Below, piece by piece: positions 1 to 8,519 of a stretch of DNA of 64,000 bases (positions are counted from its first letter, which is position 1; every line of letters starts with the position of its first letter). The position numbers and the translations under genes were made by a program. The stretch comes from Algibacter luteus (GTDB lineage: Bacteria; Bacteroidota; Bacteroidia; Flavobacteriales; Flavobacteriaceae): the NCBI RefSeq assembly GCF_900141715.1, contig NZ_FQYK01000001.1, forward strand, positions 248,001 through 312,000. The letters run 5' to 3'. The notes below the pieces were generated by a model. The model did no database searches and had not been told where the DNA came from. It saw only the letters and a list, made by a program, of their open reading frames with translations.

Positions 1-803
1 TCAATAATTTCTGTGGTATATGTCGCTACGCCCTCTGTTAAATTATTTCCCGGACCAATAATGGCATCAGGAATTACTTTTAAAACTTCATCTACGGTAA
101 TATCATAATGCTTAAAAAATTCCTCTTTTGTACCATTCCAGTGTTGAGGTGAGTAATTTGGCTCTGTAGCTACTCTAAAACGCCAAGTTTTAACTTCATT
201 CATACCAAATTCAGTAATAAGTGTTTGCAAGAATGCATTTATGTATTGTCTCCAAATGTTATAATCATCTGGTGGATTTGTATTTCCGTAGGTATTCACC
301 TCTTTTACAGCATTCATTTCCCAGGGCACATTATCTAAAACAATTCTTGGTTTGAAACCTGTTTGCATGAAACCACGCATACTGCTTAATAAACCGCTAA
401 AATCTGTTATAATGTTTCCTGAGCCATCTACACCTTTATAAAAATCGTTTAAATTATCAGTTCTTCCTCCAAGAACTCTCACCATATTGTAACTTTTTAC
501 ATAAGTCTTTATAAGATCAAGCGAAGACCGAAAACTAGAACTTGCAAATCTAGTTTGATTAACCATTGGTCTAGTAGACCAGAAGTTATATAATTGCCCA
601 ACTACTGAACTTGTGTTAATAGTCACTAAATTATTTGGGTCTACAACTATTACTGGCGCTTCAGGCTCTTCAGGTTCTTCAGGTTCTGGGTTTTCTATAA
701 TTACGTCTCCAATATCATCAGATTTTGAACATGTAAAGAATATAAGACTAGCAAATATAAACGCTAGTGAAATAACTATTTTTCTTTGAGTTTTGTACAT
801 CAT
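1..803 (-). CDS. GH39-like glycoside hydrolase lipoprotein (C-terminus outside window)
   Basis: The reading frame is open from the ATG at 803 to the left edge (267 codons), so the C-terminus is missing. A second ATG at 800 is equally possible. Residues 1-24 are a signal peptide ending in a lipobox (IFFTC, Cys25), so a lipoprotein is expected. An acidic Pro/Glu linker (about 39-50) leads into a domain with a WRFRVATEPN segment; its Glu214 sits where GH39/clan-A enzymes have the acid/base (xEPN motif). GH39 enzymes include beta-xylosidases and occur in ulvan loci, so removal of xylose or a related sugar from oligomers is plausible. The gene is separated from the upstream DUF1080 gene by 231 bp holding a regulatory cassette, so it starts its own unit. 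GH39-like is a motif call; other clan-A families are possible. Confidence 0.65.
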   Translation of the reverse strand, partial: MMYKTQRKIVISLAFIFASLIFFTCSKSDDIGDVIIENPEPEEPEEPEAPVIVVDPNNLVTINTSSVVGQLYNFWSTRPMVNQTRFASSSFRSSLDLIKTYVKSYNMVRVLGGRTDNLNDFYKGVDGSGNIITDFSGLLSSMRGFMQTGFKPRIVLDNVPWEMNAVKEVNTYGNTNPPDDYNIWRQYINAFLQTLITEFGMNEVKTWRFRVATEPNYSPQHWNGTKEEFFKHYDITVDEVLKVIPDAIIGPGNNLTEGVATYTTEII

Positions 804-830
804 ACAATTTTTTGATTCGAGTCTTACTAA

Positions 831-875
831 CAAATTTAAAATTTTAACCAATAGATGGCATCCTGTACTGTCTTG
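831..875 (-). promoter_or_regulatory. Cassette 1: CAGGAT direct repeat plus -7 box (GH39-like gene)
   Basis: On the minus strand the half-sites read CAAGAC (870-875) and CAGGAT (860-865), 10 bp apart start to start. They are followed after 21 bp by TAAATTTG (831-838), a perfect TAnnTTTG -7 box. The predicted transcript start is about 20 bases before the ATG at 803. This copy has the most diverged distal half-site and overlaps an inverted repeat TACTGTC-TT-GACAGTA (866-881). It shares exact geometry with seven other sites in the window. Confidence 0.75.
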
Positions 876-1034
876 ACAGTAAACTAAAAAATTGGCACAA
901 TATTCAACAATTTATCTTAATAGTTGAGGATGGCTCAATGTGCTTTTTCCAAAAAATGACAGAATCGGATCTATTATTTTTCTTGAAAATGATGGAAAAA
1001 CTCAAGAATATGGCTATTGCATTTAGAATTAAAC

Positions 1035-1802
1035 CTAATACTTTATTTTAATATTTTTATACTGTACTTTCATTGGTGGCCCAACGTGAACTTGAACTCC
1101 GAGAAACCCCTTATTTTCTCTGTTTTCAGTATCTAAATCTAAAACATCACTCATTAAAACACCATTTATATAGTGCTGCATACGATTGTCTTTAACAATA
1201 AGATGTACGCTATTCCAATCATTTTCTTTAATATGAGATTTTAATTGCTTTAAGTCTCCTAGAGTATCGGATACGATACGTGTTTGCCAGCAATTTTTCT
1301 TTACATTCTTTCTTAGATTTGTTTTACTAATACTATCTGGCATTGAGGGGATAGTTACTTTTTCACCCATGTAAGCTAAAGTGGTTCGTTTTTTTTCCTC
1401 GTAATTTTGCCCTGTGTATCTATTTTTTCCATCAATATCGCATTGATAGCCTTTTAAGGCGTAAGGAAACTTTTCTATGCGTTCACTTCTATAATTAATT
1501 CCACTATTTCCAGAATTAGAAATTTTATATTCTAGTTTTAATTCAAAATTACTGGGCTGTGCTTTCTCATAAATAATAAAAGAATTGCGTTCTAAAATAG
1601 TTTCTGGAGTTACTTCTCCAACTAATGCACCATCTTTAACGCTCCAATATGTTGAATCGCCCACCCAACCTGACAAATCTTTTTCGTTGAATATAGATAT
1701 GAAATCTGATTCATTTCGATACTCTTTCTTATTTTCTTTGTTTAAACACGACATGAGCATGATAAATATCAAACTCAGAAAGATTATTGTTTTTAATTTC
1801 AT
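1035..1802 (-). CDS. DUF1080 (3-keto-disaccharide hydrolase-like) lipoprotein
   Basis: A 255-residue lipoprotein: signal peptide with lipobox LMSC (Cys19), then a single concanavalin-like DUF1080 domain (PF06439). Visible family features are FNEKDLSGWVGD near residue 40, SGNSGINYRSER near 97-108 and the C-terminal strand VQYKNIKIKY. Known relatives hydrolyse 3-keto-glycosides or bind sugars; the substrate here is unknown. It is the last gene of a unit with GH78, GH43 and a sulfatase and begins 6 bp after the sulfatase stop. A tandem version of the same domain sits at 57464-58852 beside two Gfo/Idh/MocA oxidoreductases, which suggests both DUF1080 proteins act on oxidised sugars from the same substrate (inference). 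Confidence 0.8.
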   Translation of the reverse strand: MKLKTIIFLSLIFIMLMSCLNKENKKEYRNESDFISIFNEKDLSGWVGDSTYWSVKDGALVGEVTPETILERNSFIIYEKAQPSNFELKLEYKISNSGNSGINYRSERIEKFPYALKGYQCDIDGKNRYTGQNYEEKKRTTLAYMGEKVTIPSMPDSISKTNLRKNVKKNCWQTRIVSDTLGDLKQLKSHIKENDWNSVHLIVKDNRMQHYINGVLMSDVLDLDTENRENKGFLGVQVHVGPPMKVQYKNIKIKY

Positions 1803-1808
1803 AATAAA

Positions 1809-3401
1809 TTAATCGATTGTTACTTTACTTTTCCACCAGTTTTCATTGGGTTGAAAATCTTTTGATAGGACTTCTAAACGTTGCTTTTCTAAAGATGGCC
1901 ACTTGTTATTTATGGTATTTAAATAACGTGTTTCAGCTTTATTTTTATTGTATTTCGTATCGTCAACTGGATATTTAGCGTTTACATTGTTTAACCACAA
2001 CAATAAATTATCACTAAGTGATTTTGCAACTTCAGGATACCTAGCAATCACATTTAAATCATCATTTTCTTGTGATGGTAGTTTATACAATTCTTCACGA
2101 CCATCTTCCCAATAGTGAATTAGCTTCCATCCATTTTCTTGAATTATGGAAGCTGGCTCTCCTCCTTGATTTCCATAATGGGGATAATGCCAATATAATG
2201 GTCTATTTACCTCCAATGTCTGTCCCTCTAATAATGGCTTAAGACTGATACCATCTTTATGCTGCTCTGGATTCAATGGCACATTAGCCAAATCTAAAAG
2301 CGTTGGATAAAAATCGGTATTAATTACAGAAAACTCTGTTTTTACACCTGCATTTTTTAACCATGGTACTTTTATAAAATAGGGTTCGCGTATACCACCT
2401 TCCCATTGGTAGCCTTTTCCGCCTCTGAGTGGTAAATTACTAGTTGCATAATGATCTCCTGATGCTACACCGCCATTATCGGAAGTAAATACGACAATCG
2501 TATTATTAGCAACACCATTATCTTTTAGCGCTTTTAATACAATACCCACAGCGTCATCCATAGTTTCAACTAATCCTGCGTAAATGGGATTATCCTGTAC
2601 CTGACGGATAGGTAGTACACGCTCCATCTTATAACCTGAATCTGCAATGCCTAGGCTATCGGCTTTATCGCGGTATTTTCGCCATTTTACTTCTGTAGTT
2701 TGAATGGGTGCATGAACCGCATAAAAAGATAAAAATGCAAAAAATGTTGTGTCTTTATGTTTTGAAATAAAACTGGCCGTTTCATTGGCTAAACGGATGG
2801 TTAAATTTTCGCCATCTTGATTATTTTTTAATTTAGGATTTTGCCAAGGCGCGAAGTATCCACCTTTTGGTGAACCTGCTTCTATACCACCTATATTTAT
2901 GTCGAAACCATGATTTTCAGGATAAGAGCCTTCGTCTCCTAAATGCCATTTTCCAGCAAAATAGGTTTTATAGCCATTGCTTTTGAATGCTTCGGCGATG
3001 GTAATTTCTTCTATTGGTAAGGCTTGAACGTAATCTGCCGGTAATAATTTATCATGGCGATCTCTTGAGCGCCACGCCTCTCCTGTTTTTGCTCCTATCC
3101 AATCGGTAATGCCATGACGTGCGGTGAACTTCCCTGTCATGATACTGGCGCGCGACGGACTGCATACGCGACTTGCTGCATAACCATTTGTAAATATCAT
3201 ACCTTGGTTTGCTAATTTATCTACGTTTGGGGTTTCGTAAAACGTGCTACCCGTAACTCCTAAATCGTGATAGCCTAAATCGTCTACTAAAATAAATAAA
3301 ACATTGGGTTTTGTTTGTTCTTTTTGTAATTGCCCTTTGCTATTACAACTTAAAAAAACTAGTAAGACTAAACAGAAACTGAATATTTTAGACAGATGCA
3401 T
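1809..3401 (-). CDS. S1-family sulfatase lipoprotein
   Basis: A 530-residue formylglycine-dependent sulfatase. Signal peptide with lipobox VFLSC (Cys19); metal-binding start VLFILVDDLG with DD at 40-41; maturation motif CSPSRASIMTG with Cys80 converted to formylglycine by a maturase not in this window; GKWHLG near 150; and VVFTSDNGG around 305. This is the complete S1 alkaline-phosphatase-like core of normal length. It should remove sulfate esters from ulvan-type oligosaccharides (rhamnose-3-sulfate is the main sulfated residue of ulvan). The subfamily cannot be fixed by eye. It follows GH43 after a 230-bp spacer containing a repeat element and is 6 bp from the downstream DUF1080 gene. Confidence 0.9.
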   Translation of the reverse strand: MHLSKIFSFCLVLLVFLSCNSKGQLQKEQTKPNVLFILVDDLGYHDLGVTGSTFYETPNVDKLANQGMIFTNGYAASRVCSPSRASIMTGKFTARHGITDWIGAKTGEAWRSRDRHDKLLPADYVQALPIEEITIAEAFKSNGYKTYFAGKWHLGDEGSYPENHGFDINIGGIEAGSPKGGYFAPWQNPKLKNNQDGENLTIRLANETASFISKHKDTTFFAFLSFYAVHAPIQTTEVKWRKYRDKADSLGIADSGYKMERVLPIRQVQDNPIYAGLVETMDDAVGIVLKALKDNGVANNTIVVFTSDNGGVASGDHYATSNLPLRGGKGYQWEGGIREPYFIKVPWLKNAGVKTEFSVINTDFYPTLLDLANVPLNPEQHKDGISLKPLLEGQTLEVNRPLYWHYPHYGNQGGEPASIIQENGWKLIHYWEDGREELYKLPSQENDDLNVIARYPEVAKSLSDNLLLWLNNVNAKYPVDDTKYNKNKAETRYLNTINNKWPSLEKQRLEVLSKDFQPNENWWKSKVTID

Positions 3402-3465
3402 ATTAACTATTTTTTTAATCTACTGTGATTTTACTTTTTTGTGGTTAAGCATAAACATAACTATT

Positions 3466-3621
3466 AGCGCGTTAGGGATTGCAGCGGCATCCTTTTTAAT
3501 ACTCGACTTGACTAAAGATAGTTTTTAAACTATACAGTAACAGATTGCCACGTCGCTCGCTCCTCGCAATGACATATTAAAAAGATATAGCGGAAAGCCC
3601 GACCCCTTGCGGGTAACGCCC
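3466..3621 (-). repeat. Composite intergenic repeat with nested REP-like palindrome
   Basis: The spacer between the GH43 stop and the sulfatase start holds a block unlike its AT-rich surroundings. Outer parts (gttagggattgcagcggcat at 3471-3490; atatagcggaaagcccgacc at 3585-3604) resemble, from memory, an intergenic element common in Flavobacteriaceae genomes. Nested in it is a segment bounded by ATTGC (3544-3548) and GCAAT (3566-3570) with a cgtcgctcgctcctc core, resembling a widespread REP-like bacterial repeat. A short hairpin ATAGTTT-TT-AAACTAT lies at 3518-3533. In the transcript this would be a structured spacer between two operon genes. Copy number elsewhere cannot be judged here. Confidence 0.6.
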
Positions 3622-3631
3622 AAATATTTAA

Positions 3632-5416
3632 TTAAAGTTTTGCCGCTTTGGGCCCATCATAATCATAGGTGAACCAATCGATATCGATGTAACCTGCATC
3701 TTCTTTTTCATTCCATGAAAAGAAGCCTAAACGATCGCCCGTCCATTTTCCAAACGCAATGGTAAAGGTAGGACCGAAAGGTTTATAGTTCTCGCCATCG
3801 AGACTATACTCGTAGGTAGCTTGGTTGCTGTTATTTGATGTTTTAACGTATAAATCGTTTCCAGTTATTTCTGGGCCTTTAGTTTTTTGCGCCATTGGGT
3901 CCATGTAAAACAGATGTTTTTTTCCGTTTTCGTCCATTTCTATACCTAGCAAATTGAAAACGCCACCATAGCGTACAAAGCCTGCTAATTGATGTGGTTT
4001 CATTCCTGAAATATCAAATTTTGCCTCGGCAGTTCCTGTGGTTATACCCATAATACGCTGACTTAGCGTATTTGAAGCTCTCCAGAAATCGGAGTCGGAC
4101 CCGTCGTTGTTGGTCCACTCGTTTATGTTTGGTCCGTAGCCTTTTTCGTTTGGTAATATTTTGCTTGCTTTAAGGCGTAACCAACCCGGACGCTCGGTTA
4201 AAGACCAATGTGTATTTCTTGGATTGTGGTTCCATTCCCATTGGAAACCTAATTTTGGCGATGAAAAATCGTCGTCTGAACTCGGTGCAGCAATTGGGTA
4301 ACCATCTATTGGTTTTTTATATTGTTTTACAGGTTCGCCAATACCATCGTTATCTTCGTCTATGCCTATAATTGGCCAACCATCAACCCAATTTACAGGT
4401 TCTAAACATTGTGGACGCCCTTGAAACGGTATAGTATCGTTTTGAATCAATTGATGCATGTACCACCACGATTTATCTGGTGCTTGCATTAATGCACCTT
4501 GGCTTGCACTACGATTGTTAAAGGCTGTACCTTTTTCTAAAACAGTTTTTACTTCGTATGGACCATAAATACTTTCTTTTGAACGCAGCACAATTTGCTT
4601 ACGGTCGTTTTTTGGGTTTTTAACACCTGGTTTGGTGGATGTATCACCCATGGTCCATTGCGCTAAAAAGATATACCAAGTGCCAGCTATTTTAAAGATT
4701 TTAGCAGCTTCGGCACCCATACCTGTATAAACCAATTTACCTTCATCAAGAATTCTGGTGCCATCCCAACTCATTTCGTAAATTCTATTTTCATTGCCTT
4801 CAATTTTATTACTTGCTGCTTTTTGCTTGCCTGCAGTGTTAATAATCACGTAAGCTTTATGCGCTTCTTCATCCCAAAATACTGCTGGATCATCTAATAC
4901 TTTTGCCTTTGGAAGCATCATAATAGGCTTGCTCCATGGGCCTTTGATATCTTTTGCTGTTGCCACCATTAAACCATGTTGGTAGTCAATTTGATAGCAA
5001 TACCAAGTGCCATCGTGATAGGCTAAATCGCCTGCCCAAGTACCAAAAGAATAACCATTCATTCTATCCCAATTGTATTCTGGTGCCCATGACAAGCTAT
5101 CAAATACATGCCCAACATTGGTCCAATTTACCATATCCTTAGATTCCAAAATAGGCATCCCTGGCGACATGTGTTGTTTGGATGTAATCATATAATACGT
5201 ATCACCTACTTGCTCGATATCGGAATCTGGATAATCGGCATTTAAAATAGGGTTGATGTATGTGCCGTCTCCTTGGTCTCCAAAGCTTCCTGTTTGCCCT
5301 TGAGCCAAATCTTTTGATGCTATTGTTTTGTTTTCTGGTTTTGAACTACAACTGGCAAATGACACTAATAGTATAATAATTAGCGGTTTTAAAACAGTTT
5401 TGTATGCTAAATTCAT
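3632..5416 (-). CDS. GH43 glycoside hydrolase lipoprotein (beta-xylosidase-like)
   Basis: 594 residues with a lipobox (FASC, Cys23). The N-terminal five-bladed propeller carries the GH43 triad: base Asp64 in NADYPDSD, pKa-modulating Asp175/176 in DDPAVFWD, and acid Glu236 in GAEAAKIF. The C-terminal part (about 390-594) is a beta-sandwich of the kind found in two-domain GH43 xylosidases (DFSSPKLGFQWEWNHNP, then GFFSWNEKEDAGYIDIDWF). Expected role: release of beta-linked xylose or arabinose from imported oligosaccharides; xylose is a known ulvan constituent. It lies 36 bp behind the GH78 stop, so the two are very likely co-transcribed. The family call is secure, the exact substrate is not. Confidence 0.88.
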   Translation of the reverse strand: MNLAYKTVLKPLIIILLVSFASCSSKPENKTIASKDLAQGQTGSFGDQGDGTYINPILNADYPDSDIEQVGDTYYMITSKQHMSPGMPILESKDMVNWTNVGHVFDSLSWAPEYNWDRMNGYSFGTWAGDLAYHDGTWYCYQIDYQHGLMVATAKDIKGPWSKPIMMLPKAKVLDDPAVFWDEEAHKAYVIINTAGKQKAASNKIEGNENRIYEMSWDGTRILDEGKLVYTGMGAEAAKIFKIAGTWYIFLAQWTMGDTSTKPGVKNPKNDRKQIVLRSKESIYGPYEVKTVLEKGTAFNNRSASQGALMQAPDKSWWYMHQLIQNDTIPFQGRPQCLEPVNWVDGWPIIGIDEDNDGIGEPVKQYKKPIDGYPIAAPSSDDDFSSPKLGFQWEWNHNPRNTHWSLTERPGWLRLKASKILPNEKGYGPNINEWTNNDGSDSDFWRASNTLSQRIMGITTGTAEAKFDISGMKPHQLAGFVRYGGVFNLLGIEMDENGKKHLFYMDPMAQKTKGPEITGNDLYVKTSNNSNQATYEYSLDGENYKPFGPTFTIAFGKWTGDRLGFFSWNEKEDAGYIDIDWFTYDYDGPKAAKL

Positions 5417-5452
5417 GCTTTGTATTTTATATATTTTTAATGTCTGGTAAAC

Positions 5453-8308
5453 TTAGTTTTTAGAATATGCTATTGTGTAATCCCCTGAACCTAAAATTAC
5501 AAATCTGTCTGCTATTTCAACAGTATTATTTTGTTTAAATTTTGAAATAGGCTCCCCGTTTATTTTTAAACTTTCAAATTCTGATGGCGTTACAATAATC
5601 CTAGCTTGTGTATTAAATGGTACTTCAAGATTTAGGCTTAACACGTCATCTTTTATCGACCAATTATTAATAATATCTCCATAAGGTGTTGGCACTTTTA
5701 CTTCCGTTTTTGTAACCGAAGTAGGAAACTCAGGATTTACAGTAAATGCTTTAAAACCTGTTAGATCTTCTGAAGATTTAATACCGCCTAGTGATTCATA
5801 AAAATAAGCCGCAAATCCAGAGTGCATCGGGTGATTTAAAGAATTTGTTGGACCTTCCATTTTCTCCCATTCAAATTGACGTTCTGGCCATGTGGTAAAT
5901 CCGGAATTCATCACATAAGTTTGACTCGGAAATTCTGGAGTTGTTAATATTTGATGTGCTAAATCTGCTTTTCCATATTTTGAAAGAACCGTATAGATAT
6001 AACGGTTTCCGTGAATTCCTGTAGAATGATGCCCTCCTTTTACTTCAACAATATCATAAGCTAAACCATTAACTACGCTTTCAATGTCTTCCTCAGGCAC
6101 CATTCCAAATTGTAAGGCTTGAACAGTTGCCGTTTGACTTTGGTACCATTTGTGTTTTGTATTAGGTATTTGAACTAAAAATTCTTTGTTAAATGCATCT
6201 TTTAATTCGCGTTGTTCCTTTTTCATCTTTACGGTATAAGCGGTATCATTATTCATTTCTGCAAAAGTTTCCATAATGCCTAAAACATCATAAAAATAGG
6301 CATTAGCCGAAATAATCGGATCACATTCCATAGCCTCAGGGTTTAATCGTCTATCCCAACGTGGTGGACACCAATCGCCCATGCCATCTTGCATGATTCC
6401 ATTCTCTCCTTTATAAGAAAGATAGAAGTTAGTTAAACCTCTCATATCTTCATAATAATCTTTAACAATCGTATCATCTCCGTAATACAAGTAATTATAC
6501 CAAGGTAAATACATGGTTGCCACACCCCAGTCTATTTTTGCATAAGTTGATGTGCGCTTTCCTGGAGCAATCATTGTGGGTACTTGAAATTTGATATCTG
6601 GATTGTTATGCCCTTTAGTTGGTCGCATTTGGGTACGGATGTCTTCCATATATTTTTTATAGAAATCGTACATATCGTAATTGTACAAGGCATACTCACA
6701 AAAGGCGTGTGCATCTCCTAACCAACCACATTTTTCTCTGTGTGGACAATCTTCAGGAATACCGTGAACGTTATCAACAATCGTCCATTTACTGATACTA
6801 TGCATTTTATTTAAAAGTTCGTCCGAACAAGTAAAACTTCCTGTTTCTTGAATATCGGTTGCTACTAAAACGGCTTTAATCATTTCAGCATCTGGTTTGC
6901 TAGAAATGCCATTTATTTTTGCATATCGAAACCCGTGATAACTAAATTTTGGCTCCCAAGATTCTATACCATCGCCTTTACAGATATATTTATAAATTTG
7001 AGCCATACCATTTGCACCGCCTCCTGTGGAGCCTTGAAAAATATCTTTTCCATTTGTTAATAGTGCCTCAGTTGTGGTAATTTCTATTAATTGTCCTTCT
7101 TTTTCTTGAACATTAAGTTTAACCCAACCTGCAATATTTTGTCCAAAATCTACAATCCAGTTGCCATCAGGTGCTTTAAATACGTTTCGAGGTTCAAACT
7201 CCATTAACTTTTTAATTGGTGGAATTTGATTTGCAATTATTTCTTTAACCTGCGGAGATGCTACTTTTGCATTACCCCATTTGGCATCATCGTAACCAAC
7301 AGTATTCCAATTTCCTAGTTCATAACGCGCATCATAGGTGTCACCTCCATAAATATTATTGAATACGATTGGTCCCGTAGCCTCATTCCAATTTTCATCG
7401 GTGTAGAAATCTGAAGTTGACCCGTCTGAATATTTTAACTTTATCAAACATCGCACTGTTGGAGGTCCGTAAGCCAAATCTTTTTCAGATTCAGGGTCGT
7501 TTTTCCAAGAAATATTCTGTCCGTAAAACCCGTTTCCTAAAATAATTCCGAAGGCATTTTTTCCAGATTTTAATTGGTCTGTTATATCATAATTCACATA
7601 ATAAGCTTGCTTATCATAATTTGAAGGCGCGGGATCTAACACATGGTCCCCAACTTTTTCGCCGTTTAAATACAGCTCGTAGTAGCCTAATCCACAGATG
7701 TAAGCTTGGGCATTTTCGATATTTTTACTAACGTCAATGGTATTTCTAAAATAGCCTGCTGCAAAACCATCAACAAGTACAGGCTTTTTCATTTTTCCTG
7801 TTTGATAATCTCGAAAGCGGTGTGGTGATGTTCGAGTATCTTTATTTAAAGTAATCCATTTTGAATCTCCCCAATTAGCGTCATTCATGAGCCCCATTTC
7901 AAACTTTTGAATCTCAGACCAATTGGATGCATTCCCACTTTCATCCCAAATTTTTACCTGCCAGTAATAGGTGTTTAAAGGTTCTAAAAGCTCACCTTTA
8001 TATTTAACAAAAGCCGATTTGCTACTTTCTACTTTATTAGAATCCCATAAATCAGCATTAGTTTCTTCCAGATTTTCCACAGAGGAAGCCACTAAAATAT
8101 GATAAGCCGATTGAGACTTATTAATACCTTCAGCATTTATAATCCATGAAAAAAGTGGTTGTTCACTTTCTATAGTTGATGGATTTACTTTTGAATTAAC
8201 TAATAGTTTATCAAAAGATATTGTTGTATTCAACGTTGTTTTCTCATTACAAGAGAAACAAAAAACAGCAAAAAGTAATACTGAAAATAGAAGTTGGTTT
8301 TTTTTCAT
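5453..8308 (-). CDS. GH78 alpha-L-rhamnosidase lipoprotein
   Basis: 951 residues with a lipobox (FCFSC, Cys20). The order is typical for GH78: N-terminal fibronectin-like domain (about 30-140), beta-sandwich domains with an ELYLNGEKVGDHVLDP stretch (about 175-480), the (alpha/alpha)6 catalytic barrel and a C-terminal beta-sandwich. Acidic residues known from GH78 structures are all present with the usual spacing: Asp520, Glu525 and Asp532 in DCPHREKCGWLGD. A further Glu lies in the TTWPERQFEW segment. It should hydrolyse terminal alpha-L-rhamnose. First gene of a unit (GH78, GH43, sulfatase, DUF1080) driven by the cassette at 8352-8396. Confidence 0.93.
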   Translation of the reverse strand: MKKNQLLFSVLLFAVFCFSCNEKTTLNTTISFDKLLVNSKVNPSTIESEQPLFSWIINAEGINKSQSAYHILVASSVENLEETNADLWDSNKVESSKSAFVKYKGELLEPLNTYYWQVKIWDESGNASNWSEIQKFEMGLMNDANWGDSKWITLNKDTRTSPHRFRDYQTGKMKKPVLVDGFAAGYFRNTIDVSKNIENAQAYICGLGYYELYLNGEKVGDHVLDPAPSNYDKQAYYVNYDITDQLKSGKNAFGIILGNGFYGQNISWKNDPESEKDLAYGPPTVRCLIKLKYSDGSTSDFYTDENWNEATGPIVFNNIYGGDTYDARYELGNWNTVGYDDAKWGNAKVASPQVKEIIANQIPPIKKLMEFEPRNVFKAPDGNWIVDFGQNIAGWVKLNVQEKEGQLIEITTTEALLTNGKDIFQGSTGGGANGMAQIYKYICKGDGIESWEPKFSYHGFRYAKINGISSKPDAEMIKAVLVATDIQETGSFTCSDELLNKMHSISKWTIVDNVHGIPEDCPHREKCGWLGDAHAFCEYALYNYDMYDFYKKYMEDIRTQMRPTKGHNNPDIKFQVPTMIAPGKRTSTYAKIDWGVATMYLPWYNYLYYGDDTIVKDYYEDMRGLTNFYLSYKGENGIMQDGMGDWCPPRWDRRLNPEAMECDPIISANAYFYDVLGIMETFAEMNNDTAYTVKMKKEQRELKDAFNKEFLVQIPNTKHKWYQSQTATVQALQFGMVPEEDIESVVNGLAYDIVEVKGGHHSTGIHGNRYIYTVLSKYGKADLAHQILTTPEFPSQTYVMNSGFTTWPERQFEWEKMEGPTNSLNHPMHSGFAAYFYESLGGIKSSEDLTGFKAFTVNPEFPTSVTKTEVKVPTPYGDIINNWSIKDDVLSLNLEVPFNTQARIIVTPSEFESLKINGEPISKFKQNNTVEIADRFVILGSGDYTIAYSKN

Positions 8309-8351
8309 TTTTATAGTCTGAATTTGAATATTATTCTACAAAATTAATTAT

Positions 8352-8396
8352 TGAAGGTACTTGAATACTTTAAATACCTTATCCTGTACTATCATG
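8352..8396 (-). promoter_or_regulatory. Cassette 2: CAGGAT direct repeat plus -7 box (GH78 unit)
   Basis: Minus-strand half-sites CATGAT (8391-8396) and CAGGAT (8381-8386) have a 10-bp period. After 21 bp follows TACCTTCA (8352-8359), a weak -7 box with two mismatches to TAnnTTTG. A perfect TAATTTTG lies further downstream at 8339-8346 and could be the real -7 box instead. It sits between the terminator of the upstream gene and the GH78 start at 8308. Confidence 0.65.
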
Positions 8397-8420
8397 TATA
8401 AATCGTATAATTTGTTATTT

Positions 8421-8461
8421 AAAAAAACAAAAACGCTACCTCAAAAATATTTTGGTAGCGT
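8421..8461 (-). terminator. Intrinsic terminator after the T9SS glycosidase gene
   Basis: Stem ACGCTACC (8433-8440) pairs with GGTAGCGT (8454-8461) over a 13-base loop. In the minus-strand transcript it is followed by a U-rich tail (complement of 8421-8432). It lies about 60 bp behind the stop at 8520 and just before cassette 2. Confidence 0.88.
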
Positions 8462-8519
8462 ATTGTTATCTGTCTTTTTTTAGATTTGAAATAAATTTAA
8501 AAAATCTTGCATTAAAGTT

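Noticed and set aside
866-881. Inverted repeat TACTGTC-TT-GACAGTA as a separate operator
   Set aside because: It overlaps cassette 1 and is not seen in the other seven copies; it may be a by-product of drift in the distal half-site.
900-1034. Plus-strand remnant GWLNVLFPKNDRIGSI followed by about 20 more residues before a stop
   Set aside because: It reads like the tail of a lost gene, but it is only about 33 codons and I cannot match it to a family; chance in AT-rich DNA is not excluded.
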